A DNA stretch of 64,000 bases from Pomphorhynchus laevis (GCA_012934845.2 WNNJ02002138.1:1-64000), one strand, 5' to 3'. Shown: positions 35,355-46,734, numbered from the stretch's first letter. Program-made: numbers and translations. The notes: generated by a model from the sequence alone, not told the origin.

Positions 35355-35815
35355 GACGAAACGAACGGACTGAACGAACGGACTGAACGAACGGTCTGAA
35401 CGAACGGTCTGAACGAACGGTCTGAACGAACGGTCTGAACGAACGGTCTGAACTAACGGTCTGAACTAACGACTGAACGAACGGACTAAACAAACGGGCT
35501 GAACGAATGGACTGAACGAACGGACTGAACGTACAGGCTGAACGAATAGACTGAACGAACGGACGGAACGAACGGACGGAACGAACGGACGGAACAAACA
35601 GACGGAACAAACGGACGGAACAAACGGACTGAACGAATGAACTGAACGAACGGACTGAATGAACGGATTGAACGAACGGATTAAATGAACGGATCGAACG
35701 AACAAACTGAACGAACGGACTGAACGAACGATCTGAACGAACGGACTGAACGAATGTACTGACTGATCGAACTGAACGAACAACATTAACGAATGGACTA
35801 AACACACTGAGCTCT
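35355..35815. repeat. 13-bp minisatellite, array 1
   Basis: About 35 head-to-tail units of GAACGAACGGTCT with single-base variants (GGACT, GGTCT, GGACG). Because 13 is not a multiple of 3 and the unit has no stop in one strand's frames, long repetitive minus-strand ORFs arise (SVRSF, SPFVQ), which I do not regard as genes. The array ends next to a LINE C-like 3' tail. Confidence 0.9.
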
Positions 35816-35834
35816 TCTGCTAAATTATTATTAG

Positions 35835-35880
35835 TGGGCTTATAAGCACGCCGTTGACACGCATTTGCCATCCAAACTAA
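35835..35880 (+). mobile_element. Solo 3' tail of a LINE C-like element
   Basis: TTATAAGCACGCCGTTGACA followed by CGCATTTGCCA matches the LINE C 3' UTR (near 30050-30080). Nothing of the LINE coding region is attached; the minisatellite takes its place. Confidence 0.6.
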
Positions 35881-35925
35881 ATTTATCTTGTTATTATCTG
35901 CATGAAATGTTTAATCTTAAGATGC

Positions 35926-35961
35926 ATTATACTATTGTAACCAGTGACCCAATAGTATAAT
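35926..35961. repeat. 12-bp-arm palindrome, copy 1
   Basis: ATTATACTATTG, a 12-nt spacer, then CAATAGTATAAT. The same palindrome recurs at about 36336-36371, so it ends both units of the larger duplication. Confidence 0.8.
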
Positions 35962-35962
35962 T

Positions 35963-36372
35963 TTCGTTCGTTCGTTCAGTCCGAACGAACGGACTGAACA
36001 AACGGATTAAATGAACGGATCGAACGAACAAACTGAACGAACGGACTGAAGGAACGATCTGAACAAACGGACTGAACAAACGGACTGAACAAACGGACTG
36101 AACAAACGGATTAAATGAACGGATCGAACGAACAAACTGAACGAACGGACTGAACAAATGTACTGACTGATCGAACTGAACGAACAACATTAACGAATGG
36201 ACTAAACACACACTGAGCTCTTCTGCTAAATTATTATTAGTGGGCTTATAAGCACGCCGTTGACACGCATTTGCCATCCAAACTAAATTTATCTTGTTAT
36301 TATCTGCATGAAATGTTTAATCTTAAGATGCATTATACTATTGTAACCAGTGACCCAATAGTATAATTTTGC
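35963..36372. repeat. Minisatellite array 2 plus duplicated flank
   Basis: A second, shorter 13-bp array (about 35963-36200) followed by the same flank as array 1: AACATTAACGAATGGACTAA, the LINE C-like tail (36241-36283) and the palindrome. Arrays 1 and 2 with flanks form a large tandem duplication in which array length differs. Confidence 0.85.
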
Positions 36373-36389
36373 CGGATTAGTATGCAAGC

Positions 36390-36500
36390 CACGCATTTCG
36401 CTAATTATTTGCAAAAATAAAAACTATGTAAAGGGAATTTCCTTTACATAGTTTCCCTTTACATAGTTTTTATTTTTGCAAATAATTAGCGAAATGCGTG
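36390..36500. repeat. Fold-back element, 48-bp perfect arms
   Basis: Arms 36390-36437 and 36453-36500 are exact reverse complements, starting CACGCATTTCGCTAATTATT on the left. The 15-nt loop carries a third partial copy of the CCTTTACATAG block. It could be a MITE-like fold-back element or the product of a snap-back replication error. Confidence 0.88.
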
Positions 36501-36504
36501 ACGA

Positions 36505-36876
36505 ATATAAAGAAGTTGTGAAAGTCATAACATTTACTGGAACAAAAAACACAAATTCCATACCTATATACTTAATATCTCGAATTCAGCAATAATTTTA
36601 ATCTGTCATAATATCTAATCTTCCCATACGTCTTCACCGATGATGCAGAGTATACAGAATAATATTTAATCTTTTCAAATAATTTCTTACTAGTGTGTAA
36701 AAAATTTCTTACTAGCATTTTATACCGTATCTGTATGCAATGCCTGAAGAATATACCGTCACTTCCAAAGTTCCTTGGGAAACAGCTCATTGTCCACTTT
36801 TTGAGTACTTAACGGAATTATATTTTTACATTGAATATGTCGCTGAAATTTATACGATTACTACGATTGATTTTTT
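36505..36876. other. Unassigned stretch before the satellite
   Basis: Short ORFs on both strands, none recognised. No repeats or promoters are evident. Confidence 0.35.
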
Positions 36877-38198
36877 CAGTGCCCTCGTAACCAATAGATA
36901 CGCATTTGTGCGTATAAAGAATAACTAGAAGGTCCACACACTCAACAAGCCAGTAAAAACGCGTTATGCACCTGAGTTTCGTCTAGCATCGTGAGGAATT
37001 GCTGGTGTCTTTAGTTATCACAAAAGCAGTCGAAACGCACCCTAACCACTTCATCCGACTGACGATGACTGCTGGGTGGTTCGGGGCGTCTCGGAGTGAT
37101 ACATTAGCCTGGTGGAGCTGATGATCGAAGTCCAGTTTTTCAGCAGATCATATGGATTTTAAATCAATCGTAGCCAGCTTTGGCTCCTGGACTACAGTTT
37201 CAAGCGATTTTTCGCAATAACAATTTATAAAATGACGCATTCCTTCAGGAATCCTGTGAGAAATTCAGTGCCCTCGTAATCAACGGATACGCATTTGTGC
37301 CTTATATAAAGAATAACTAGAAGGTCCACACACGCAACAAGCAAGTAAAAACGCTTTCTGCACCTGACTTTCGTATAACATCGTGAGGGATTGCTGGTGT
37401 CTTTATAGTTATCACAAAAGCAGTCGAAACGTACCCTAACCACTTCATCCGACTGACGATGACTGCTGGGTGGTTAGGAACGTCTCGAAGTGATACATTA
37501 GACTGATGGAGCTGATGATCGAAGTCCAGTTTTTTAGCAACTCATATGGATTTAAAATCAATAGTAGCCTGTTTAGGCTCCTGGACCACAGTTACAAGCG
37601 ATTTTTCGCACTACCAATTTATAAAAAACGTATTCCTTCCGGAATTCTGTGTAAAATTCAGTGCCCTCGTTATAATCGGATACGCATCTGTGAAATATAA
37701 AGAATAACTAGAAGGTCCACACACGCAACAAGCCAGTAAAAACGCTTTCTTCACCTGAGCTTCGTATAGCATCGTGAGGAATCGCTAGTCTCTTTATAGT
37801 TATCACAAGAGTAATCGAAACGTACCCTAACCACTTCATCCAACTGACGATGACTGCTGGGTGGTTAGGAACGTCTCGGAATGATACATTAGACTGATGG
37901 AGCTGATGATCGAAGTCCAGTTATTTAGCAGCAAATATGGATAAAAAAGCAATCGTAGCCTGTTTTGGCTCCTGGACCACAGTTTCAAGCGATTTTTCGC
38001 AATAACAATGTATAAAATGACGCATTCCTTTTGGAATCCTGTGAGAAATTCAGTGCCCTCGTAATTAACGGATACGCATCTGTGAAATATAAAGAATAAC
38101 TAGAAGGTCCACACACGCAACAAGTCAGTAAAAACGCTTTCTTCACCTGAGCTTTGTATATCATCGTGAGGAATTGCTAGTGTCTTTATAGTTATCTA
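36877..38198. repeat. ~390-bp satellite, 3.4 copies
   Basis: Head-to-tail units start with CAGTGCCCTCGTAA at 36877, 37266, 37659 and 38051, giving periods of 389, 393 and 392 bp. The fourth copy breaks off at about 38198. Shared blocks include AGAATAACTAGAAGGTCCAC, CCGACTGACGATGACTGCTG and GGAGCTGATGATCGAAGTCC. Copies differ by several percent. LINE G sequence starts shortly after. Confidence 0.88.
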
Positions 38199-38316
38199 CG
38201 ATTATATATAGCGTGTGAAAATTGGAGCGGGCTATATCTATTGGCTGTAAGTGTGCGCCCAGTAATCCAGTGAACTAAAACCAAGCGTAATCGAGCGCAA
38301 ACACAAAGCTAAACAC

Positions 38317-39189
38317 GTGTTTTGTCCTTATGGGACTCATCAGTATCGTAAATCCCGCATCGAGAAAGCACACCCTGCATATTATCTGGATACTCGTTTA
38401 GTCCACAACGAAAAACTGCGTGATCAACCTGAATCGATTAATGATTCTACTGCTAGTTTATCAAATAGAACGCGTTCCATAGAACTGGACTCACAATCAA
38501 CTGCTAAGACCTCTGGAAATCAACTAATAGCGACAAGTCGTGAGCTGGTTGCACTTGCTGATGTTGATGGTCGCAAAGTGTCTGGAGATTTGATGGCAAA
38601 CAGTTGCAATGATCGGGAAGAGCAATGTTCATCGCATATTCGTAATTCTTACAATTCTAGTTCAAGTCCCTTTATAACTGGTAAACCAATAAATGCGAAT
38701 CAATAGGGTAAAGCGTGCAGCGCCTCGCGAAATCGATGCCTAATCCTTCAAAATGTGCCTGAGGCTCCATCATCATACACCACGCAGAGAAGAATGAACC
38801 CAGATTTAGACCATGTACACTCCGTACTAACTCAGATACGCGTAAGCGAGAGCCGCGACTTTGTCGAACAAATTAAGGTGCTTTGTCTATATCGTTTAGA
38901 TAAGCGGTTGGATTTCCCGAGGTTGTTGAGGGTGGTATTCGAAACTAATGAACAGGCTGGACTCGTAATGTCTGCTTTGAACAAATTGCGTGGTGATAAA
39001 GTTCGTACCTGCCCTGATTATTCGATGGAGGAAAGAAGCATGATCAGGGAAGCTATGATTGAGTTGAATCGTCGCATTTTGGAGGGATATAACCTAGTTA
39101 TTCTAGATTTTCGAGTTGTCCGGAAAAGGCCGTTTGTGCATTGGCGTCCACTCGTAACGAGGGTGATCTCATTTGCTTCGATTGTTTGA
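38317..39189 (+). pseudogene. LINE G ORF1, broken
   Basis: Two open pieces. The first (38317-38706) is a Ser/Asn-rich middle region. The second (38755-39189) holds the conserved C-terminal domain with FPRLLRVVFETNEQAG, RTCPDYSMEERS and ILDFRVVRKRPFVHWRP. The junction has a stop at 38704 and a shift before NRCLILQNVPEA. It matches ORF1 of LINE B more than that of A or E. Confidence 0.72.
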
Positions 39190-39825
39190 TTACGATGTTG
39201 ATGTGCATTCCGGGGGTAGCACGTCTCAAAGTGCTCATATCATTGGCTACACAAATATTCGTAGTTTAATTCCGAATCTTGATGATGTTAGAGTTTGGAT
39301 GCATTCTACGCATACATACGTGCTGGCTATTTCTGAGACGTGGTTACACGATGCCATTTTTGATAGCGTAGTATCTATTCCAGGTTATCAGTTGTTACGT
39401 TTAGATATATGCCCTCCTAAGAGGGGTGGTGGAGTAGCACTTTATGTTCAGGATAGGAACGTTATTAGCAATATAGTAAGATACTCAAATGGAAAAGGAA
39501 CTTGTGAGTGCTTAATAGTTGATCTTGTTATATATAGCCTCCACGTTTCATTGGGTGTTCTTTATCGAACACCCAAATCAGCCATTTTAGATGATGAGCT
39601 GATGCATATTTTAACTAGAGCTTGTAGTATGCGTGATCACTCGTTCATCTTAGTTGGTGATTTTAATCTACCGATCATGGTGATTGATCAAGTTGGCAAC
39701 ATTATTATTGGTAACTGTTATAGTGAGGATAATAACCTATAGGAGTTCTTGGTATGTAATCAATTACTCATTCAGCATGTATCTGATCCTACTAGATTTG
39801 GCACTGATAGAGTACGTTCTATACT
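39173..39825 (+). pseudogene. LINE G ORF2, endonuclease half
   Basis: APE endonuclease start: IIGYTNIRSLIPNL, ISETWLHDAIF, KRGGGVALYVQD, GVLYRTPKS and LVGDFNLP. A stop at 39742 precedes QLLIQHVSDPTRFGTD. It overlaps the ORF1 end by about 17 nt. Confidence 0.78.
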
Positions 39826-41420
39826 TATTATTAATAATACACAAGACAAAGCCCGTAGGCTGTTTATTCTGCTCACATAGAAAGATAGACAAACAAAAAG
39901 AACACAATAATTGAGAAAAACGAGGTTAAATTGTTGAAATTATCGTTGATCTGACGGGTATGTCATTCGGATAGTTTGCTGATAAAGATGTCGTATCCAT
40001 TCTAATAATTTTCGTTTGAATATATCAATGTCATGGATAGATATTAAAAAGTCCGGTAACATTTTCCACACGCTAACAGCTCGATGCGAAAGACGATATA
40101 TTTGAGAGCACCTTCCATGATGTTGAGTTTTAAGATGCAAACTATGTCCTCGATGACAGGCACGATGATTCAAACTTACACAATTTATCGCGTATCCGTC
40201 ATAACCTTTAACGATCTTATACAACGCTACCAAATCTAAATACATTAAACGTGACCGGATAGAACACATGCCTAGCATTCTTAGTCTCTCCGCATAAGGA
40301 AACTGTGCTACTACTTTACATAATCGAGACCCTTGCCTTAATATATTATCAAGTGAATTGATTTCCTCTTTAGTGCACGGAAATGATGATTGAATGATGT
40401 ACTCAATGTAAGGACGAACCAATGCGTTGTACAGTAGCTTAAAACATTCTACTGGCGAATATTTGAAGCAATTCTTCAATAAGTAAAGAACACTTCGCCC
40501 TTTCGAACATATTCTGTCTGTGTTCATACAAGTCTTGAGAGAAGACTGAACAATTGTGCCGAGGTCTTGTGTGTGATTCGCTCTAGATACAATGTCATCG
40601 CCCAACATGTAATCAGCATGTATGTCACTCCGACCAAAACGTAAATAAACACATTTGCCTACATTCATTATTACTCCTGTCCGAATACTCCAATCGTGAA
40701 TAATTTTCAAATCTCGCTTAATACAGTAATGTCGCTTTTCGATGTAATTTTAGACCAGATTTTAAGATCATCGGCAAAAGCCAAATACGGACAGTGTAGC
40801 TGTTTTAACAATGTGTTTAGATAAATGTTGAAAAGTAGTGGACCTAAGGCAGTGCCTTGAGGTACACCTAATGTAAGTGAACGTGGTGATGATAAACTCG
40901 ATCTAACGCGAACACGATAAGAGCGTTGCGTTAAGAATGTGTGGAGTCAATTTACAATAATCGGATTTATTTTACAGTCCAAAAGCACTTCGATGAGATT
41001 TTCATGACGTATACGATCGAAAGCCCTACTAAAGTCAATAAAGACACAGTCAACTGCTATCCCGTTAGACACGCAATTAATCCACTTCTTCCTAGCACAA
41101 AGTAAATTAGTTAAGCACGATCGTCCAACGGTGAATCCATGTTGATATGGGTTTATCTGATTTGATTGACGCAATAAGTTCACAACATACCTATAGGTTA
41201 TCCGTTCGAAAATTTTACTGACAATACTAGTTAAGCTCACTGGTCTGTAATTTTCAGGATTGTGCATGGCACCCTTTTTCATTTATCAATTGACATTTGA
41301 AACAGTTTAGTTAATATAACAGTTAGCATGAATCTTAAAGCTCTAAGCAGAAAGGGATAGATGTCATCAGGACAGGGAGATGAATTGATCGATAATCAAG
41401 CTAGCTCATCATAGACAAAA
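39826..41420 (-). mobile_element. LINE F, 5'-truncated CR1/Jockey-group LINE nested in LINE G
   Basis: Minus-strand LINE whose 3' end, with the hairpin AGCC-TACG-GGCT and a (TAA)n tail, lies at 39826-39870. It is truncated inside the early RT (CPDDIYPFLLRAL) at about 41400. About 85 bases of unassigned DNA, including a GCCCC/GGGGC hairpin and two TTAATACTTGAT repeats, separate it from the resumed LINE G. ATACTT at both edges may be the target-site duplication. Confidence 0.82.
39940..41400 (-). pseudogene. LINE F reverse transcriptase, truncated and broken
   Basis: Pieces in order on the minus strand: NPENYRPVSLTSIVSKIFER, YQHGFTVGRSCLTNLLCARK and FIDFSRAFDRIRHENL (41282-40947); then, between 40930 and 40720, the VPQGTALGPLLF and FADDLKIW region in another frame; then the thumb and C-terminus (40710-39940) ending RAVSVWKMLPDF. 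At least two shifts and a small deletion are present, and the endonuclease is lost. Confidence 0.78.
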
Positions 41421-41504
41421 TATTGTGAAACTGTTTAATGCCCCAACGGGGCATTTCACAGTTTCCACTTGGTCATTTCACAGTTAATACTTGATTTCAT
41501 TTCA

Positions 41505-43804
41505 AGTTAATACTTGATCTTGTATTTTCTCAAAGAGATGGTCAGATATGTGACCTATCACATAATCCTCCAATAGGAGGAAGTGATCACTGTGTGTTGG
41601 TGTTTAATCTGACTATAGCTTCAGATATTGTTGCAATCGATACCGAACCGGCATTGACGAAGATATCATGGTATCATGTTGATTTTGAGATGTTACAACA
41701 GTTTGTGTCCTTGTTAAACTTTGAGTGTGATGATGTTGGAAGCCAGAAACGTTGGTATTTCATTTGAGATTTATTAATTCGTATATCTGATTATTTCGAC
41801 CCGCGTAGATTAATACGTAAAACTGCTCATTAGAAGCCTTTGTGGTTTGACAGCAGTCTACGTGAAGCTCTCAAAAGACGCAACACTTTGTTCAGAAAGT
41901 GTAGGCACAAAGGTAATTTGACTGTTTAATTCAAACTTGATCGCAATGCATATAAACGCCTCAGAATTAAAAAACGTATATAGTATGAAGACCAAATTGT
42001 GCAATCTTTAAAAAGCTCGCCCAAACGCTTTTGGTCATATGTTCGTCAAAGTATGCGTACTTATTGTGCAATCACTAGATTATCATCAAACGGTAAGTTG
42101 CTTGATTTTTTATCTGACGTTTCTAATGAGTTTGATAATGTATTTGACCTACATAATGCTAGTTCGACCATATAATATAGTGTTCAGTCAGTCAGTTTTC
42201 TTACATACATTAGTGCTCCTATTGTAATCAATGTGGATAATGTGGCTTGGAGGTTATCACATTTATCGTCTTCATCTTATTCAGGTCCTGATGATATTCA
42301 TCCGCATCTACTCAGAGTGTTGAGTCAACATTTGGCTCATTCGGTCACTAGCTTGTTTCAGGCATCTCTGGATAGGATAGAGGTGCCGTCTGAATGGAAG
42401 AGTGCGATAGTTGTACTGGTATTCAAAAAGCGTGACCCGCGGCTAGCAGACAACTATCGAGTTATAAGTCTTACAAGTCATTTGAGTAAGGTACTGGGAA
42501 GGATCATCCACGAACATATATTCAGACACTTGATCATATCAAGTCAACATAGCTGCATGCAACATGACTTCAGAAAAGGATGTTCTTACCTTACCAACCT
42601 TTTGTCTGCCCGTGACGCCTGGATTGAATTCATGTCTCAAGAAAAAGCAGTTAACGTTATTCTGTTCGATTTTAGTCGTGCGTTTGATCGTGTTCCTCAT
42701 AGTCTTCTAATTCAAACAGTGGCCAGCTACGGCATTAATAGTTATAGGATGGATTAGAGATTTTCTATCTAACAGATCTTTCAGAGTACGAGTTGGTAGT
42801 ACCATATCCTCACCACATTTAATTACGCCAGGAGTTCCTCATGGTTCTATAATAGAACCTTTATTGTTTAACATGTCCATGAACAGTTTACTCACACGAC
42901 TCCATTGTCCGTGTTCAGCCTTTGCTGACGACATCAAAATCTGGAGTGAGGTCATATCTGCAGGTGATCATATCCGCTTACAGCGTGACATTGAAAGGGT
43001 TTGTACATGAAGTGTTAATACTGGGGTATTGTTAAACATTTCTTAGTGCTTTACATTCGTCTTAGTAGGTCCAATGTGTCTTCCTTGTATAGTGTCAGGG
43101 CATATAGTATCATTTCGACCAATCAGGTTCATGATCTTGCCATACTTATGCAATCGACACTTAAAACTAGAATGGATACTAAAAGACGTTGCAGTTTAGC
43201 AAGGAAAATGATTTATATGATTAAAACTTGTTTCTTGTCAATATCTCCTCAGTTTTGCTCGGCTATATAATTCGCTTGTTCGTCCCCATATCAAATATGC
43301 TATCCAGGCATCATTCCCTTCCACAAAAGGTAAAATGAGGAATTTAAAGAGAATTCTACGTCGTGACAGCAAGCTCGTTCAAGGAGGTAAAATGATGAGT
43401 TATAACAATCGTTTAACTTCAATAGGCATGATATCAGTGCAAACCAGAATACTCGTTCTGGATCTGTTTGTGATGTGGTCTATAGTAAAGGGGATAGACG
43501 CTAACAAAGTGAATGTGTTGAATTGAATGTCCGACAAAGTCCCAGGGGTCATTCTTTTGCGTTACGCGTAAGACAAATTGGAAGGTCGACAATGGTATCG
43601 CGATTGTCACGCAGAGTGAGAAAGTTGTGGAATGCATTGCCTCACGACATTATGACTGCGTCATCATTGAGTCATACTAACTCGAACAATAATGTTACTC
43701 AGAACTCTCCTTCCAGTGGTCACAGTATGGTTCCACATAATGAGAGCGTAAAGGAGCTCATGAAGGAAGTTCATCTCATATCAAAGATCAAAGAAATCGT
43801 CTAA
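41505..43804 (+). pseudogene. LINE G ORF2, remainder: endonuclease end and RT, decayed
   Basis: Resumes in the endonuclease with PPIGGSDHCVLVF (41570-41610), then a linker with several stops, then RT from SGPDDIHPHLLRVL (42290) through YRVISLTSHLSKVLGR, FRKGCSYLTNLLSARD, LFDFSRAFDRVPH and a decayed VPHGS box to FADDIKIW near 42920, then the thumb and RKLWNALPHDI at about 43625. At least six shifts or stops are visible, so this is the oldest of the CR1/Jockey-group copies here. Confidence 0.8.
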
Positions 43805-44440
43805 TGAAAGCACAATATCGGCAACTACATTGAAGCGTATCAAAAAGCTACTATGTAGTGATACAGGATTCCTATTTTAATTGTTTTCTTTATTAATTAA
43901 TGTGATGCAAATTGACCACTGCTAGGAAATTAGTCATGTAATAATATATCCGCAATGCTAATACATCTTCGTCAACAAACTTTTTACGAATTTTTTAAAT
44001 TTTAATGACATTTCAATTATGAATATTACAAATAAATAAATACAATAAATATTACAAATATTTATTTGCTTGGAATTTTCATTCGTACGCAAACGTATTC
44101 CGAGAAACCACAATATCGTGTCATATGGTAATGTATCGAAGTGTGTAATTCGTTAATTAATACGCATTAATTATATATAAGTAAAAATTAAAAAATTTTA
44201 ATATTAAAAATTTAACTTTGACATTTTTGTGTTCATTCATACCGAATGATCTCAGATCAAGGGGGATCTGAGCCCCCACCAACCGATCCAACACGCCGAC
44301 TTCCAACTGAACCACCCGGGGTCTTTCACCCCCTCCCCAAAGAGTCCAGTCTGCACAAACTATGCTGGGTAAACGAGAGACAAGGAGCTTAAAACACCTT
44401 AGCCTTTGCTCTGGGAGATGTCTTCTCAAAAATAATAATC
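43805..44440. other. AT-rich spacer between LINEs
   Basis: No gene is supported up to about 44220. From there to 44440 the GC content rises, and this probably is the 3' UTR of the minus-strand LINE K. Confidence 0.45.
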
Positions 44441-44481
44441 CCGAAATATCCTAGGTGTCCCAAAGGCGCACCTGGGTTTTT

Positions 44482-45075
44482 CTAGTTCAATAACAGATGC
44501 TGGGCCCGTTTCAGAGCCAATCTAGCTTTCTTCAGGATACGTTTAAGTCTTCCCAAATCAGATTTCGCCGACCAGTTCACCGTAACGGTGAACCCCAGGT
44601 ATTTTACTCGACTTGTGAAGGTGGGAAGTGGTTCAGAGGCAAATATGGATGAGAGCGCAGAGAGCGCTAATCTCTTAAGCTTTTGCTTTGTTGCAGGGGT
44701 GTCATGAAAGACAACCGCCTGCGATTTGACGGAGTTTAAAATAAGATTGGATATGGGTAACTGATGTTTTAATCTTAAAAAGAAACGGCTGATGTCAGAG
44801 ACTACGTCTTTACACCTGTGTCCAGTGAACAGGGCTGTGGTGTCTTGAGGCACGCCCGTAATATGGTAGAACTGACGCGCATCATGGTCGTCTTCATAGT
44901 AAAATCGCTTGGTGTAGAGCAGCATCTCCACTCTGTTCACAATTCTCGCAGGCAACCCGAAGGAACTGAGAGAAGAGATCACAAAAGGAATGGAGATGCG
45001 GTCAAATGCAGCAGAAAAGTCAAGGAAAACAGCCATAACTAGACGATGGCTATTATCCCGACAAAACTGCTTCAC
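44482..45075 (-). pseudogene. LINE K reverse transcriptase fragment lacking the catalytic box
   Basis: Reads HRLVMAVFLDFSAAFDRI (motif A), SFGLPARIVN and ITGVPQ, and then jumps directly to DTTALFTGHRCKDVV. In intact relatives about 45 residues with the INDI segment and the start of YADD lie between GVPQ and DDTALF, so the deletion removes part of the catalytic centre while keeping the frame. The end reads RVKYLGFTVTVNWS, a usual thumb motif. Confidence 0.78.
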
Positions 45076-45439
45076 CTCACCAATTGCTGACCACTGAAGG
45101 ATATTCAGTGAAAAAGGCTCACGAGTACTCTGTATTGTGATGGATTAGTTGGATGGGGGATTGCTAGCCTAGACAGTGCTAGGAGCAGGAAGGTTTCCCT
45201 TCCAACCGCTAGCCCCATCTAGGGTTGGCACTTGCCCTTTGACAGTGTCATCATTTCCCCATCGTTTCTGCCTGATCAACTTTCCAATCTTGATTGGGGG
45301 AACGGCATGAGCAGAGACCCCCTTTTGTTCGAGGTCTTGAAGAAACAGAAAGTTCTGGATTCACAAATAGATTTGAAATAGAGGTCATTATCAACGCTTG
45401 GACTTCTATTTAAAACGAAACCAAACGCCGATGTATAAT

Positions 45440-46000
45440 CGACATCAGCTCGCTGTCGGACATCCTAGTTGCTGCCTGAGAAAAAGAATCAGGTGCCGGC
45501 TTAGACGGCCTAGAGGGTTCGATGAATAAAGACTGATATTGTTTGAAATGCTGGTATTTCCTGCTCCACGCGGGATGCGCTCCTCAGCAGTTGGAGCAGG
45601 CCAGATTATTTGTGCAGGGAAGCGTGGACTCGATGGAGGGGCAATCTTCATTACCACATTTCCCATATCGCTGGACCACACTGCAGCTGGATGCCTAGTG
45701 CCCCCATTTGTGACACCTGCTACAGTGCGGGTATGTGTATTCTTCCTTGCCAACCACTCTAAATTTGAGGTTAATCCCCATAAAGGGGTTGCATGCCGAT
45801 TTTTCTAAGAGTTCAGCCTGCCCTATGACGGCGGAGCAGAATCCAACATTAATTGGTAGACCGTTCCTCCCCAACAGGGGACGTACGTGTTTTTTTATCT
45901 TGTAAGTGTTAGTAATAAGTTGGATATCTTCCTCCATCTGTGTAGGAAGATTACTTATTTTCAGGGAGCCATAATAGGTTTCCTCCCAAATTCAGCAATG
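45440..46000 (-). pseudogene. LINE K ORF1, gag-like zinc-knuckle protein, broken
   Basis: The middle part reads FCSAVIGQAELLEKSACNPF, typical of the region before the knuckles. CSRCHKWGH is followed by an in-frame stop and then SSCSVVQRYGKCGNEDC, giving two CCHC-type knuckles. A shift follows, then PTAEERIPRGAGNT. The role in intact elements is RNA binding. Confidence 0.68.
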
Positions 46001-46105
46001 TCGCAGGAGTTAGCGACGAAGTACCTCTCAAAGCTCTCCAGGAGTTCCTGGGTTGCAAAGGAAATTTTTATACTGTTGTCAAAATATCTAACTGAGTTGT
46101 AGACT

Positions 46106-46734
46106 ACACGGTTTTTCATATTATGTGCAAACTCTCTTAGAAATTTGTTGTATAATACATGCTTTCTAAAGGCTTTTTTAAAATGATTATCCCCAAATTT
46201 GGAATCTTGGGGATCAGGGGAAGTAATTCCCCAAAATTCTCATCAATATAAGAAGATCCACTAACCTTGTTGTCTTGAATTGACGAAGAAATACCTAAAA
46301 ATCTTCATTTTCCTTGAAGAATGCTTATTTCCATAGCAGTATTGTCCATTTTCGTTGCAAAAACAGAATTCTTTGATCATCCGTCACACCACAATTTTTA
46401 ATTCACTCCGTAAAAAATGCTGTCCATACACTCGCATGTCTTTAAAGTAAACAATTGCGCACAATATAAAAATATTAAATGGTGTTCATTATTTTAAAAG
46501 ATATCGGCAAATGACTGCAAGATTCATTATAAAAAATGTATCTTGTTGAAAGTCTTAAGTTTTTACATTTTTCGAACATGTAGATACCGCCTGCTTATCC
46601 CCTACATAGTAGGGATGGATTCAAAAGTATAAACTGACGAAAACTAACGTTTTTTATAAAAAAAAACGTAGGTTATGATATAAAATATCACAAGCTTGTT
46701 TGTTATATATATTTTGGATTTATTAATTAGTATA
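46106..46734. other. AT-rich stretch, no gene seen
   Basis: There is a possible 5' remainder of LINE K up to about 46250. Otherwise no ORF or repeat is recognised before the Tc1-like transposon. Confidence 0.4.

Larger units (their letters stand above)
38290..39825 (+). mobile_element. LINE G 5' part (CR1/Jockey group), interrupted by LINE F
   Basis: Plus-strand LINE with the end of ORF1 and the start of ORF2. The finger-coding start of ORF1 is missing or unrecognisable. The endonuclease breaks at 39825 where LINE F begins and resumes at about 41505: left of the break it reads VRSIL, right of it DLVFSQRDG, exactly the missing continuation. Confidence 0.82.
44440..46105 (-). mobile_element. 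LINE K, zinc-knuckle-ORF1 LINE (I/R1/Jockey type), internally deleted
   Basis: Minus-strand element with a zinc-knuckle ORF1 (about 46105-45440) followed by part of an RT (45075-44482). The whole endonuclease and the RT start are missing, and a further deletion lies inside the RT. Base composition is less AT-rich than the surroundings. Confidence 0.72.

Noticed and set aside
35245-36277. Long minus-strand ORFs (208, 116 and 113 codons) with a 13-residue repeat
   Set aside because: They arise because the 13-bp minisatellite unit lacks stops in that strand; the same DNA is open in overlapping frames, and the ORF start is a LINE tail read backwards.
37120-37160. Hammerhead ribozyme in the 390-bp satellite (GAGCTGATGATCGAAGTCC)
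   Set aside because: CTGATGA is followed after two bases by GAAG, leaving no stem II and no GAAA; the second candidate (CTGACGA ... GAACGTC) has no room for stem III.
38290-43804. LTR retrotransposon or retrovirus remnants among the RT fragments
   Set aside because: The RTs are FADD/YADD with APE endonuclease or PLE type; no protease, RNase H-integrase or long terminal repeats were seen anywhere in the window.
45539-45808. Plus-strand ORF of 89 codons with a plausible hydrophobic start
   Set aside because: It is antisense to the zinc-knuckle ORF1 of LINE K.
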